14,258 bases of DNA from an uncultured Lachnospiraceae bacterium (GCA_910586955.1 CAJUMM010000070.1:1-14258), one strand, 5' to 3'; numbered from the stretch's first letter, positions 8,519-14,258 are shown. The notes: a model not told the origin generated them from the sequence alone. Numbers and translations: made by a program.

Positions 8519-8757
8519 TCCTCCATAAGGGCAATTAATTCTCTTTCATAATCCCCGAAAAATTCTTCCTGGCGGCCTCCATGGCGCAGATTGGCTTCCG
8601 CTCCCCGCTGTCCCTCCTCATCCTCAAATTCCCAGATATGATAGGGTACTCCCCGGTAGTCAAAATCAATGCTCCCGCAGCCCTCCTCCTGGCTGTACCG
8701 GTATTCCCAGCCCTGTTCTTTTAGATATGCCTGGATTCTCTCCAAATATGCCATCAT
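8503..8757 (-). CDS. Small acidic protein of unknown function, first gene of the yeh-like operon
   Basis: An 84-residue protein, acidic, with many aromatic residues and no cysteine pair, signal peptide or membrane segment. A helix at the N-terminus is followed by a probable strand-rich middle (about residues 17-45, including the GVPYHIWEF segment) and a C-terminal helix. I do not recognise the family. Two tandem ATGs (8757 and 8754) follow AGGAGG; the second has the better spacing of 5 bases. It lies 30 bases downstream of a good promoter and overlaps the MoxR gene, so it is the lead cistron. E. coli has a small gene of unknown function, yehK, at the equivalent place before yehL. I cannot show homology. 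An adaptor or regulator of the MoxR ATPase would be a reasonable guess only. Confidence 0.8.
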   Translation of the reverse strand: MMAYLERIQAYLKEQGWEYRYSQEEGCGSIDFDYRGVPYHIWEFEDEEGQRGAEANLRHGGRQEEFFGDYERELIALMEEWKQK

Positions 8758-8789
8758 TTCCTCCTGCCATAATCAATTCTGCACTTTCT

Positions 8790-8818
8790 ATTATAATCTA
8801 TTTCGGATGATTTGTCCT
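8790..8818 (-). promoter_or_regulatory. Sigma-A-type promoter of the yeh-like operon
   Basis: On the minus strand a perfect TATAAT -10 box (8790-8795) lies 17 bases from AGGACA (8813-8818), a 4-of-6 match to TTGACA. Transcription would start near 8783, about 26-30 bases before the first gene of the operon. It is the only convincing promoter found ahead of the seven genes. Confidence 0.7.
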
Positions 8819-8842
8819 TAGAAAAAAGGGCGGGAATAAAGA

Positions 8843-8871
8843 TTGAAATCCGGACGGCTTACAAGTATACT
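8843..8871 (+). promoter_or_regulatory. Sigma-A-type promoter of the membrane protein gene
   Basis: TTGAAA (8843-8848) and TATACT (8866-8871) are separated by exactly 17 bases. Transcription would start near 8878, about 50 bases before the ATG at 8930. The TTG that could be read as an upstream start codon of this gene is in fact part of this -35 box. The promoter diverges from that of the yeh-like operon; the two -35 boxes are 24 bases apart. Confidence 0.7.
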
Positions 8872-8929
8872 AATACTGAAAGACGATTGCATCTATCGTT
8901 ATCGAAGAAAGAAAGTGAGAGGAAGCCAA

Positions 8930-9607
8930 ATGTATGCAAAAATAAAAAATATATTCTCCTGTGTATTTACAGCTTTCGTGGTGATTGTAAATCTCTATTA
9001 CATAGTCCTTATGACCCGCACCGTCTATCATACGGGAAATTCCGGATCCTATCTTTATTTTGATATAAAACCAAATCTCATCGTCTATATCTTCTGCCTG
9101 CTGCTGTGCCTGATCCCGTCCCTTCTGGCAGCAATCCTCCTGTGGCGGGCCATTGTGTCGGACACAATGCTGCTCCCCCTTCTTTTGTGGGCCCTGATTC
9201 CCGCCACATGGGCATTCCTGCACTTTGGGATGCTCCCCAATACCGGGCAGCTCACCTACACCTCCCGGACAGAAGATCCGCAGAATTACCTCCAGGTGGA
9301 TGCCCAAATTGCAGACGGCTATACCGTCTGTTACCAGGACTTTTTTCCGGAAGCCATACCGGAAACGGCCACGGAAGTTTCCTATTTCTATCAATACAAT
9401 GTGCGCCCTTCCGGTTCCCTGATGCGGATGGAAGTTTCTTTTACCCTTCCCCAGGAAGAGTATGACAGGGCAAAATCCTTCGGCAGGGCGCAAAACGGCA
9501 CCGAAAATGTCAAAGAGGGGACGATAGACCGGTGGTTCTACTATGACGATGCAAGACGGCACGTGATCTACCGGGTACAGATAGCAATTCCCAGTCCGGA
9601 AAGTTAA
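8930..9607 (+). CDS. Membrane protein with three TM segments and an extracytoplasmic domain, unknown function
   Basis: A 225-residue protein starting at ATG 8930 behind AGAGGAAG. Three hydrophobic segments lie at about residues 9-28, 50-72 and 80-102. The short positively charged N-terminus predicts N-inside, so the C-terminal domain (about 105-225) would lie outside the membrane. That domain has aromatic-rich strands and no catalytic motif I recognise. A longer reading from TTG at 8843 is rejected because that TTG is the -35 box. The gene is monocistronic, with its own promoter and a terminator directly after the stop. It may be unrelated to the divergent yeh-like operon, though a shared regulatory gap cannot be excluded. 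I do not recognise a family. Confidence 0.8.
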   Translation: MYAKIKNIFSCVFTAFVVIVNLYYIVLMTRTVYHTGNSGSYLYFDIKPNLIVYIFCLLLCLIPSLLAAILLWRAIVSDTMLLPLLLWALIPATWAFLHFGMLPNTGQLTYTSRTEDPQNYLQVDAQIADGYTVCYQDFFPEAIPETATEVSYFYQYNVRPSGSLMRMEVSFTLPQEEYDRAKSFGRAQNGTENVKEGTIDRWFYYDDARRHVIYRVQIAIPSPES

Positions 9608-9611
9608 AACA

Positions 9612-9643
9612 AAGCGGGACCGCAGACACAGGCGGCCCCGCTT
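9612..9643. terminator. Bidirectional terminator between the membrane protein gene and tyrS
   Basis: Arms of 12 bases (9612-9623 and 9632-9643) pair with a single A-C mismatch around an 8-base loop, giving a GC-rich core. On the minus strand it is followed by TTTGTTTT, a good tail for tyrS. On the plus strand a looser T-rich tract follows. It sits between two convergent genes whose stops are at 9607 and 9660, so it can serve both. Confidence 0.8.
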
Positions 9644-9659
9644 ACTTCTGTCTTTCTTG

Positions 9660-10895
9660 TTAATCTTCCGCTTTGATCTTATGATATCCTTTTTTCCCTT
9701 TACGGATAATCAGGCTTCCTTCTCCGTCCAGATCCGCTGCTGTAAAGCTCCTGTACACATCTGTTACCTTCTCTTCGTTTACGGTCACGCCTCCCTGCTG
9801 TACCAGACGCCTGGCTTCAGTGCGGGTAGGCGCAAGCTTCGTTTCCACCAGAAGGGAGAGAATGTCTTTTCCGGCCTCCAGCTCTGCCTTCCTGTAGACG
9901 GTAGTAGGCATATCATCGGTTCTGCCGCCGCTGACAAAGAGAGCCCGGGCTGCCTCCTGGGCTTTCTTGGCCTCCTCTTCCCCGTGGACAATCTTCGTAA
10001 TCTCGTAAGCCAGCACTTCCTTGGCCCGGTTAATCTCCGCCCCTTTAAGAGCGCCCAGACGGCGTACCTCCTCCATAGGCAGGAAAGTCAGAAGCCCCAG
10101 ACACTCCTCCACCTTCACGTCCTCGATATTTCTCCAGTACTGGTAGAACTCGTAGGGAGAGGTTTTCTCCGGATCAAGCCAGACAGCCCCTTTCATGGTC
10201 TTGCCCATTTTAATGCCCTCGCTGGTGGTGAGAAGCTTAAAGGTCAGGCCGTAGGCAGGCTTGTTCTCTTTCCTGCGGATCAATTCCACGCCGCCGATGA
10301 TATTGGACCACTGATCGTTTCCGCCCAGCTGCATCTGGCAGCCGTAGAGCTGGTTCAGCTTCAGGAAATCGTAGGACTGCATCACCATGTAATTAAACTC
10401 AAAAAAGGTCAGCCCCTTCTCCATTCTCTGTTTGTAACACTCGGCCGTCAGCATCCGGTTTACGGAGAAATGGGTTCCTACCTCCCGGAGAAATTCCACA
10501 TAGTTTAAGTTTAACAGCCAGTCCGCATTATTGGCAAGGATCGCCTTGTCATTCTCAAAATCCAGGAACCGGGAAAGCTGTTTCCGGAAGCACTCCGCAT
10601 TGTGATCAATGATCTCTTTTGTCATTACCTTGCGCATATCCGATTTGCCGGAAGGATCCCCCACCATGGTGGTTCCGCCCCCCAGCAGGGCAATGGGCCG
10701 GTGCCCTGCCCGCTGCATGTGCATCATTGCCATAATGGTGAGGAAATGCCCGGCTGTTAGGCTGTCTGCCGTGGCGTCAAAACCGATGTAAAAAGTTACC
10801 GGCTCCTTCCCCAGAAGTTCCCGTACCTCCTCCGGGTGGGTGCATTGTTCGATGAAGCCCCGCTCCATCAGAATGTCGTATACATTTTGTTCCAT
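9660..10895 (-). CDS. tyrS: Tyrosyl-tRNA synthetase
   Basis: A 411-residue class I aminoacyl-tRNA synthetase that charges tRNA-Tyr with tyrosine in the cytoplasm. The nucleotide-binding signature reads TAGH (47-50), where the usual HIGH motif of TyrRS has His at the first place. The KMSKS loop is KMGKT (229-233). Tyrosine-site elements YDFLKLNQ (175-182) and GGNDQ (191-195) are present. The C-terminal 65 residues form an S4 RNA-binding domain (around TRTEARRLVQQGGV). Length and domain order are normal for bacterial TyrS. The start at 10895 has AGGAGG 6 bases upstream. The gene is preceded by a T-box leader with a UAC (Tyr) specifier, so expression should rise when tRNA-Tyr is uncharged. A MITE-like hairpin lies between the T-box terminator and the start codon. 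Confidence 0.97.
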   Translation of the reverse strand: MEQNVYDILMERGFIEQCTHPEEVRELLGKEPVTFYIGFDATADSLTAGHFLTIMAMMHMQRAGHRPIALLGGGTTMVGDPSGKSDMRKVMTKEIIDHNAECFRKQLSRFLDFENDKAILANNADWLLNLNYVEFLREVGTHFSVNRMLTAECYKQRMEKGLTFFEFNYMVMQSYDFLKLNQLYGCQMQLGGNDQWSNIIGGVELIRRKENKPAYGLTFKLLTTSEGIKMGKTMKGAVWLDPEKTSPYEFYQYWRNIEDVKVEECLGLLTFLPMEEVRRLGALKGAEINRAKEVLAYEITKIVHGEEEAKKAQEAARALFVSGGRTDDMPTTVYRKAELEAGKDILSLLVETKLAPTRTEARRLVQQGGVTVNEEKVTDVYRSFTAADLDGEGSLIIRKGKKGYHKIKAED

Positions 10896-10908
10896 AATTG
10901 TCCTCCTA

Positions 10909-11022
10909 TTTTAAGTTCCGTAGACTTCTTCCCAGCGCACCTTCCCTAGAAAGAGTTCCGGCCGTATGCTACGTCCGTAACTCTTTCTGTGCGCTGTGCA
11001 GAAGTCTACTGTTTTAAGTTCC
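10909..11022. repeat. MITE-like palindromic element with flanking 11-bp direct repeats in the tyrS leader
   Basis: The perfect direct repeat TTTTAAGTTCC occurs at 10909-10919 and 11012-11022. Between them is a near-perfect long hairpin. Terminal arms GTAGACTTCT / AGAAGTCTAC (10920-10929 and 11000-11009) enclose a small internal loop, then AGCGCAC / GTGCGCT, a one-sided 7-base bulge, then AGAAAGAGTT / AACTCTTTCT, and a 21-base apical loop. The element has no coding capacity. Terminal inverted repeats plus flanking direct duplications are what a non-autonomous insertion (MITE) leaves. Two extra bases (TG) sit between the right arm and the right direct repeat, so the boundaries are approximate. 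It lies after the T-box terminator and before the tyrS ribosome binding site, so it is transcribed as a strong hairpin in the tyrS mRNA. Confidence 0.65.
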
Positions 11023-11039
11023 ACAAGCTTTATGCCTGC

Positions 11040-11071
11040 AAAAAACCCCCGTCCTGATAAAAGGACGAGGG
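11040..11071 (-). terminator. T-box-controlled intrinsic terminator of tyrS
   Basis: On the minus strand CCCTCGTCCT pairs with AGGACGGGGG (10 pairs including one G-U) around a 6-base loop, followed by TTTTTT. The 5' arm lies just after the T-box sequence, as required for the mutually exclusive antiterminator. Confidence 0.9.
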
Positions 11072-11300
11072 TATCTCCCGTGGTACCACCTTTTTTATAA
11101 ACGGCTCGCGCCGCTTACCTCTTCAAGTGCCTTCCGGCACTCTGGCACGATAACGTGTGCAGGATTCCGTCGCAGCCTACTTGCTTTGCGTTCGGTGCGA
11201 AACTCGGGGAGGTATTCGAAAACAGGCATCCGTGCGCCTCTCATCTTCCGGCTGCTTTCTGTCCGGTGTTTCTGCTTCTACTTGTTCCCGTCATAGTCTT
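11040..11300 (-). promoter_or_regulatory. Tyrosine-responsive T-box leader of tyrS
   Basis: The conserved T-box sequence AAGGTGGTACCACG is at 11079-11092 on the minus strand, followed by the terminator hairpin. Stem I begins near 11300 with a GACTATGACGGGAACAAG segment typical of T-box leaders, and an AGAAAGC AG-bulge-like segment follows. On the 3' side of stem I the segment GAATACC contains UAC at 11212-11214, the tyrosine codon expected as specifier for tyrS. Uncharged tRNA-Tyr would pair with the specifier and the T-box bulge to prevent termination. A TATAAG -10-like box (11306-11311) lies within the last codons of the upstream GGDEF gene, but no good -35 box accompanies it. I placed the specifier by pattern, not by folding. 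Confidence 0.9.
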
Positions 11301-12307
11301 TAATGCTTATAAAAGAGCGGAAGTTCTTCCGCACTAGGGCCATTATAGCCGCTGGCTTTCGGTTTGTCAACCGGATTCAGGCATTTTGGCCGGCCTTCTC
11401 TCAGCTGCTCCATATTTTCATTGGCCCAGACCACTCTGTTCCGGCCCGTTTTTTTCGCATCGTAAAGCATGGCGTCCGCAATCTTCAAGTAAAAATCATA
11501 AGAACTTTCCGCTTCCGGAATGACTGTCACTCCCCCGACGCTGACAGTTACCCACCGGGAAACACTGGGTGCATGGGGAATATGGAGCTCTTCTACCGCC
11601 TGCCGGATCTTTTTTAAATGCTCGAATGCCTGCTGCGAACTGTCTCCTATGAGAAACGCTACAAATTCTTCCCCTCCGTAGCGGGCCAGGAAATCCGTGC
11701 TGCGCCTCAGATAGAAGGAGAGGGTTTTTGCCAAAGCCGCAATCACTTTATCTCCGGCGGGATGTCCAAAGGTATCATTGTACGCTTTAAAATAATCAAT
11801 ATCAAACATGCAGACAGAAAAAGGCTTCTTCAGGCGGGCGGCCTCGTTCCATTTTGTAAAGCTGTATCGGTCATGCTGCCGCCTGTTTGCAATCCCGGTG
11901 AGCTGATCCGTCCTGGATTGGTATTCCACCTGTCTCCGGTAATTATATAGTTTAATGTGAGTGTTGACTCTGGCTTTTACAATCTGGGGATTAAAGGGTT
12001 TGGTAATATAGTCCACCGCACCTAAGATAAGGCCGTGCTGTTCATCTTGTACATCTGAAAGGCTGGTAATCAAGATAACCGGAACGCTCTGGGTAATAAT
12101 CTCCTCCTGCAATTTTTTCAGAAGTTCAAATCCGTCCATGCCAGGCATGATGACATCCAAAAGAATCAGCGAAAAATCTTCCGTGCTTGCCAGGCTAAGC
12201 CCGTCCTTCGCTGTCTGTGCCACCGTTATATCATATTCATCCTCCAAAATGGATTTCAGCTGAACCGCCTGGAGACGGCTGTCATCAACAATTAATATTT
12301 TTTCCAT
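11300..12307 (-). CDS. Response regulator with REC and GGDEF domains (diguanylate cyclase)
   Basis: A 335-residue two-domain protein. The N-terminal receiver domain has the acidic pocket D8/D9, phosphoacceptor D51 (LLDVIMPGMDG), T81 and K103 (TKPF). The C-terminal GGDEF domain has an intact active site GGEEF (211-215). RSTD (202-205), exactly five residues upstream of it, is a complete RxxD inhibitory site for product feedback. It should make cyclic di-GMP from GTP when phosphorylated; no cognate kinase gene is in the window. There are no membrane segments. A 30-residue C-terminal tail after the GGDEF domain has no recognised motif. Its stop coincides with the start of the tyrS T-box leader. 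The start is ATG 12307 behind AAGGAG. WspR/PleD-type architecture is the closest known plan, with a single REC. Confidence 0.93.
   Translation of the reverse strand: MEKILIVDDSRLQAVQLKSILEDEYDITVAQTAKDGLSLASTEDFSLILLDVIMPGMDGFELLKKLQEEIITQSVPVILITSLSDVQDEQHGLILGAVDYITKPFNPQIVKARVNTHIKLYNYRRQVEYQSRTDQLTGIANRRQHDRYSFTKWNEAARLKKPFSVCMFDIDYFKAYNDTFGHPAGDKVIAALAKTLSFYLRRSTDFLARYGGEEFVAFLIGDSSQQAFEHLKKIRQAVEELHIPHAPSVSRWVTVSVGGVTVIPEAESSYDFYLKIADAMLYDAKKTGRNRVVWANENMEQLREGRPKCLNPVDKPKASGYNGPSAEELPLFYKH
11317..11332 (-). other. Palindrome inside the last codons of the GGDEF gene
   Basis: GCGGAAG and CTTCCGC flank two central bases, forming a 16-base perfect palindrome. On the minus strand it is followed by TCTTTTAT. 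It could fold as a 5-bp stem with 6-base loop and act as a weak terminator of the GGDEF gene just before the tyrS leader, or be chance within coding sequence. Confidence 0.3.
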
Positions 12308-12470
12308 TCTCTCACTCCTTGCGGGGCTGTTGAAATACCCCTTTTACTCTAAATATTCATAAGATTCCTTTATCCCGTGTAGTCTGTCCATCCCAAAGGG
12401 ATATGTATTACGGTGTACTATATCCTATGAAGCTTTGAGAAAATGGTGACAGCTTCCTTTTTGTCCTTTC
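12308..12470. other. Intergenic gap with one small inverted repeat
   Basis: This 163-base gap between the HAAS/DUF3887 gene and the GGDEF gene contains no ORF of note. GGATATGTA (12399-12407) pairs with TACTATATCC (12416-12425) with one bulged T around an 8-base loop, and no U-run follows on either strand. I see no convincing promoter for the GGDEF gene and no clear terminator for the upstream operon. Confidence 0.5.
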
Positions 12471-13127
12471 TCACCTCATATACAAGCCGGCCAGTCTCAT
12501 CTCCTCATCAAAGCTGATGCGGTAAATGACGCTCCGCTCCTGGTACAAAACAGTCACTTCCGTTACCGCAAAGGTATCTTTGCCCTGTTTTACTTCGGCA
12601 GCGATATATCCGGAAAATTTCTGGAACTCTCCCAGCTCCCCAAGGGATTCCAGCCTGGCTTTTCCAAGCTCTTCCTCTGTAAGCATAGGCTTCATCTCGT
12701 CAATGGCCTTCTCTTTCAAGGCCTCATAATCCCCGCTGTCAAAAAGTGTTACAATCTCCTGGGCCGACGCCTGCACCTCCTCCGGGTCAAAAAGGCCGGT
12801 AGTACCTATCTCATAGCTTTTCGGAAGGCTCCGGTAAAGAAAGAAACCGGCCAGGAGAAGAAGGAGCAGTATGGTCCCCGCCACAATCAGGACAACTTTC
12901 CATACCTTAAGCCCTCCGGAAGCCTTTCCTCCAAATCCCATATTTTCATTCAGTTCCCCGGCCAGTTCTTTGGGACTCCCCATGCGCTCCAGGATCTGCT
13001 CCCAGGTCTCTCCCTGACTTAGGGCCTCCCCTACATCTGCCCGCAGTTCCTCCAGCACCTCTGCCTTCTTCTTTTTTCCGCAGTGCAGTTCTTTTCCCAG
13101 TTTTCTGAAATAAAGCTCCTGATTCAT
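12471..13127 (-). CDS. Membrane-anchored HAAS/DUF3887 protein
   Basis: A 218-residue protein. The N-terminal 65 residues form a helical HAAS/DUF1700-like domain (ELRADVGEAL, then ERMGSPKELAGEL), which typically accompanies PadR repressors. One membrane segment follows (about residues 75-98). The extracytoplasmic C-terminal domain (about 110-218) resembles DUF3887, ending in a FDEEMRLAGLYM strand. The start ATG at 13127 overlaps the PadR stop as ATGA, with GGAGG 8 bases upstream; an ATG at 13154 in the same frame is less likely. The tight coupling to PadR suggests it senses envelope state or controls PadR activity. The family role is not established; the domain calls are from pattern recognition. 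Confidence 0.85.
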   Translation of the reverse strand: MNQELYFRKLGKELHCGKKKKAEVLEELRADVGEALSQGETWEQILERMGSPKELAGELNENMGFGGKASGGLKVWKVVLIVAGTILLLLLLAGFFLYRSLPKSYEIGTTGLFDPEEVQASAQEIVTLFDSGDYEALKEKAIDEMKPMLTEEELGKARLESLGELGEFQKFSGYIAAEVKQGKDTFAVTEVTVLYQERSVIYRISFDEEMRLAGLYMR

Positions 13128-13468
13128 TTGCTCTCCCTCCCCAGGATCTCCCATACCTGTTCCTCAAAAGCAGCCCATAATTCCTGCAGCTCCTCCAGCG
13201 TCTCTTCCCCCTGCCGTGTCAGTGCATAGTATTTCCGGGAAATCTCTTTTCCCTTCGGCTCGCTCCACCTGCCTGTAACCAGCCCATCCTCCTCCAGCCG
13301 GTACAAAATAGGATAAAGAGTGCCCTCTTTCATGGCAAACATGCCGCCGCTTCTCCCCCGGAGCTCACTGAGCAGCTGGTATCCATACTTTTCTTCTTCT
13401 CTCAAAAGCCGCAGCACCAGAAGCTCCAACACGCCCTTTTTCAGCTGCCGTTCATATTTCGGATTCAT
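13124..13468 (-). CDS. PadR-family transcriptional repressor
   Basis: A 114-residue winged-helix regulator. The PadR signature is clear: LELLVLRLLREEEKYGYQLL in helix 1-2, then MKEGTLYPILYRLEEDGLV for the recognition helix and start of the wing, then KYYALTRQG in the wing, and a C-terminal dimerisation helix. It probably represses its own operon with the downstream HAAS protein. The start ATG 13468 has GAGGAA 4 bases upstream. Palindromes lie 20-36 bases upstream of the start. No inducer can be inferred from the sequence. Confidence 0.93.
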   Translation of the reverse strand: MNPKYERQLKKGVLELLVLRLLREEEKYGYQLLSELRGRSGGMFAMKEGTLYPILYRLEEDGLVTGRWSEPKGKEISRKYYALTRQGEETLEELQELWAAFEEQVWEILGRESK

Positions 13469-13487
13469 TGTTTCCTCATTTTCCTAA

Positions 13488-13504
13488 ATACTTAGTATTA
13501 CTAA
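13488..13504. promoter_or_regulatory. Nested palindromes upstream of padR, candidate PadR operator
   Basis: Two overlapping palindromes share their middle: ATACTTAGTAT (13488-13498) and TTAGTATTACTAA (13492-13504). Each has 5-6 base perfect arms with a single central base. They lie between the padR start codon and a TTGACT -35-like element (minus strand, around 13530-13535), where an autorepressor would bind. I could not place a clear -10 box at standard spacing. Confidence 0.5.
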
Positions 13505-13539
13505 ATAAAAACTATCATATTATGACAAGGAAGTCAATG

Positions 13540-13575
13540 AAAAAAGGCCCATCTCGAAAGAGATGAAAGCCTTTT
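13540..13575 (-). terminator. Terminator of the ECF S-component gene
   Basis: On the minus strand AAAAGGC pairs with GCCTTTT and an inner CATCTC pairs with GAGATG around TTTC, with a small asymmetric internal loop; a run of six T follows. It begins 20 bases after the stop codon at 13595, and its tail runs straight into the padR upstream region. Confidence 0.85.
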
Positions 13576-13594
13576 CTTCTTCATAGAGGGGACA

Positions 13595-14131
13595 TTACGC
13601 ATGGGCACCTGCTTTATACGCCATCCGCCGGATATCCGGAACCGCAATCAAAACCGGATACAGCGCAGTGCCCATCACCAGTCCGCCAATCCCCTGTATG
13701 ATATTGGCAGGAACACTGGCTGCTGCCGCCGCTGCTCCGTACAGGAAAACCTCACAGCAAAAATATCCTCCTGCCACCAGTATCACATCCGCCACGCCTC
13801 CAAGGACCACTGCCCCATAGCGGCTTTTGGAAGTTGTGCCGATTCTTTGGTATATTACTCCCGCAGACAAAGCCACCGCCCCTTTGATCACAAAGGTAAT
13901 GGGCACATAAAGAAAATATCCTCCCATCAGGTCCGCCATGGCAGAACCTATGCCAGCTGCCAAAAGTCCCCAGCCCGGGCCGAGAATCACACCGGAGAGA
14001 ATGACAATGGCATCCCCCGGATGAATGTAGCCGCCTGTTCCGGGCGTAGGGATTCTTATGGACATGGTAGCAACGCAGGCAAAGGCCGCAAACAGGGCTG
14101 CCATAACGATTTTTTTCAAATTTGAGTTCAT
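13595..14131 (-). CDS. ECF-transporter substrate-binding S component
   Basis: A 178-residue, very hydrophobic protein with about six membrane segments. It carries the S-component hallmarks: an N-terminal AALFAA helix, the conserved TGGYIHPGDAIVILSG stretch (32-47), and a PITFVIKG element (77-84). It should bind a vitamin or related small molecule and deliver it through the shared EcfA/EcfA'/EcfT module, which is not in this window. The sequence resembles the DUF1393/HmpT-like group, whose substrates are uncertain (pyrimidine or vitamin precursors), so I give no substrate. ATG 14131 has GAGGAGG 8 bases upstream and is preferred over ATG 14173, which would add 14 residues of leader. The gene is monocistronic, with a terminator right after it. 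Confidence 0.88.
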   Translation of the reverse strand: MNSNLKKIVMAALFAAFACVATMSIRIPTPGTGGYIHPGDAIVILSGVILGPGWGLLAAGIGSAMADLMGGYFLYVPITFVIKGAVALSAGVIYQRIGTTSKSRYGAVVLGGVADVILVAGGYFCCEVFLYGAAAAAASVPANIIQGIGGLVMGTALYPVLIAVPDIRRMAYKAGAHA

Positions 14132-14186
14132 GGAAAAAACCTCCTCTTTTTTATTTTCCCCATTGTACTCCAAATCTGGTTTGAAT

Positions 14187-14215
14187 AATATAGCCAGTAA
14201 TCACATTTTTGACCA
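14187..14215 (-). promoter_or_regulatory. Candidate promoter of the ECF S-component gene
   Basis: On the minus strand TATATT (14187-14192) lies 17 bases from TGGTCA (14210-14215), a 4-of-6 match to TTGACA. The leader to the ATG is only about 50 bases, leaving little room for a riboswitch. The -35 box ends 5 bases before adapter sequence begins, so anything upstream is missing. Confidence 0.5.
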
Positions 14216-14220
14216 GGCCA

Positions 14221-14258
14221 AGATCGGAAGAGCGTCGTGTAGGGAAAGAGTGTAGATC
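14221..14258. other. Illumina adapter sequence (assembly artefact)
   Basis: The final 38 bases begin AGATCGGAAGAGCGTCGTGT and match the reverse complement of the Illumina TruSeq universal adapter throughout. The sequence is non-biological; genomic sequence ends at 14220. Confidence 0.97.

Noticed and set aside
8843..8929. TTG start extending the membrane protein by 29 residues
   Set aside because: The TTG is the first part of a TTGAAA -35 box with a TATACT -10 box 17 bases on, so this stretch is promoter and leader.
12399..12425. Inverted repeat as a terminator
   Set aside because: The stem is AT-rich and no U-run follows on either strand.
14132..14220. Riboswitch in front of the ECF S-component gene
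   Set aside because: The leader is only about 50 bases from the candidate promoter and shows no conserved thiamine, cobalamin, FMN or preQ1 motif.
1..14220. CRISPR arrays, transposase genes, phage genes, tRNA or rRNA genes
   Set aside because: I found no regularly spaced repeats, no transposase or integrase motifs, and no tRNA-like cloverleaf or rRNA signature.
14058..14255. Plus-strand open frame at the right end
   Set aside because: It is antisense to the ECF gene, and its last residues are encoded by adapter sequence.

Overview
The window looks like chromosomal DNA from a low-to-mid-GC Firmicute, most likely a gut clostridium of the Lachnospiraceae type. The evidence is the strong AGGAGG-type ribosome binding sites, a T-box leader in front of tyrS, a PadR/HAAS regulatory pair, an ECF-transporter S component, and protein sequences that look clostridial. 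There are no phage, transposase, CRISPR, rRNA or tRNA genes. The last 38 bases (14221-14258) are not genomic: they match the Illumina TruSeq adapter, so the contig ends at 14220.

Region A (1-8820, minus strand) is one long, tightly packed operon. It reads from a good promoter at about 8790-8818 through seven genes: a small 84-residue protein of unknown function, a MoxR-type AAA+ ATPase (YehL-like), a DUF5682 protein (YehM-like), a VWA-domain protein (YehP-like), a double-SWIM zinc-finger protein (YehQ-like), a RecF/ABC-like ATPase, and a large helical protein cut by the left edge (possibly YehI/DUF4132-like). The gene order matches the E. coli yeh cluster as I remember it (yehI-yehK-yehL-yehM-yehP-yehQ). 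Its function is not established. The MoxR plus VWA pairing suggests an ATP-driven chaperone or remodelling machine, with the SWIM, DUF5682 and RecF-like proteins as partners or effectors. This is the most interesting system in the window.

Region B (8821-9660) holds a divergently transcribed small membrane protein with its own promoter and a terminator shared with the convergent tyrS.

Region C (9660-12307, minus strand) holds a REC-GGDEF response regulator, then a tyrosine T-box leader, then tyrS. Between the T-box terminator and the tyrS start lies a roughly 90-base near-palindrome flanked by perfect 11-base direct repeats. It looks like a small MITE-like insertion in the tyrS leader.

Region D (12308-14220, minus strand) holds an ECF-transporter S component with its terminator, then a PadR repressor translationally coupled to a membrane-anchored HAAS/DUF3887 protein, with nested palindromes in the PadR promoter region. 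The 163-base gap 12308-12470 between the HAAS gene and the GGDEF gene holds only a small inverted repeat.
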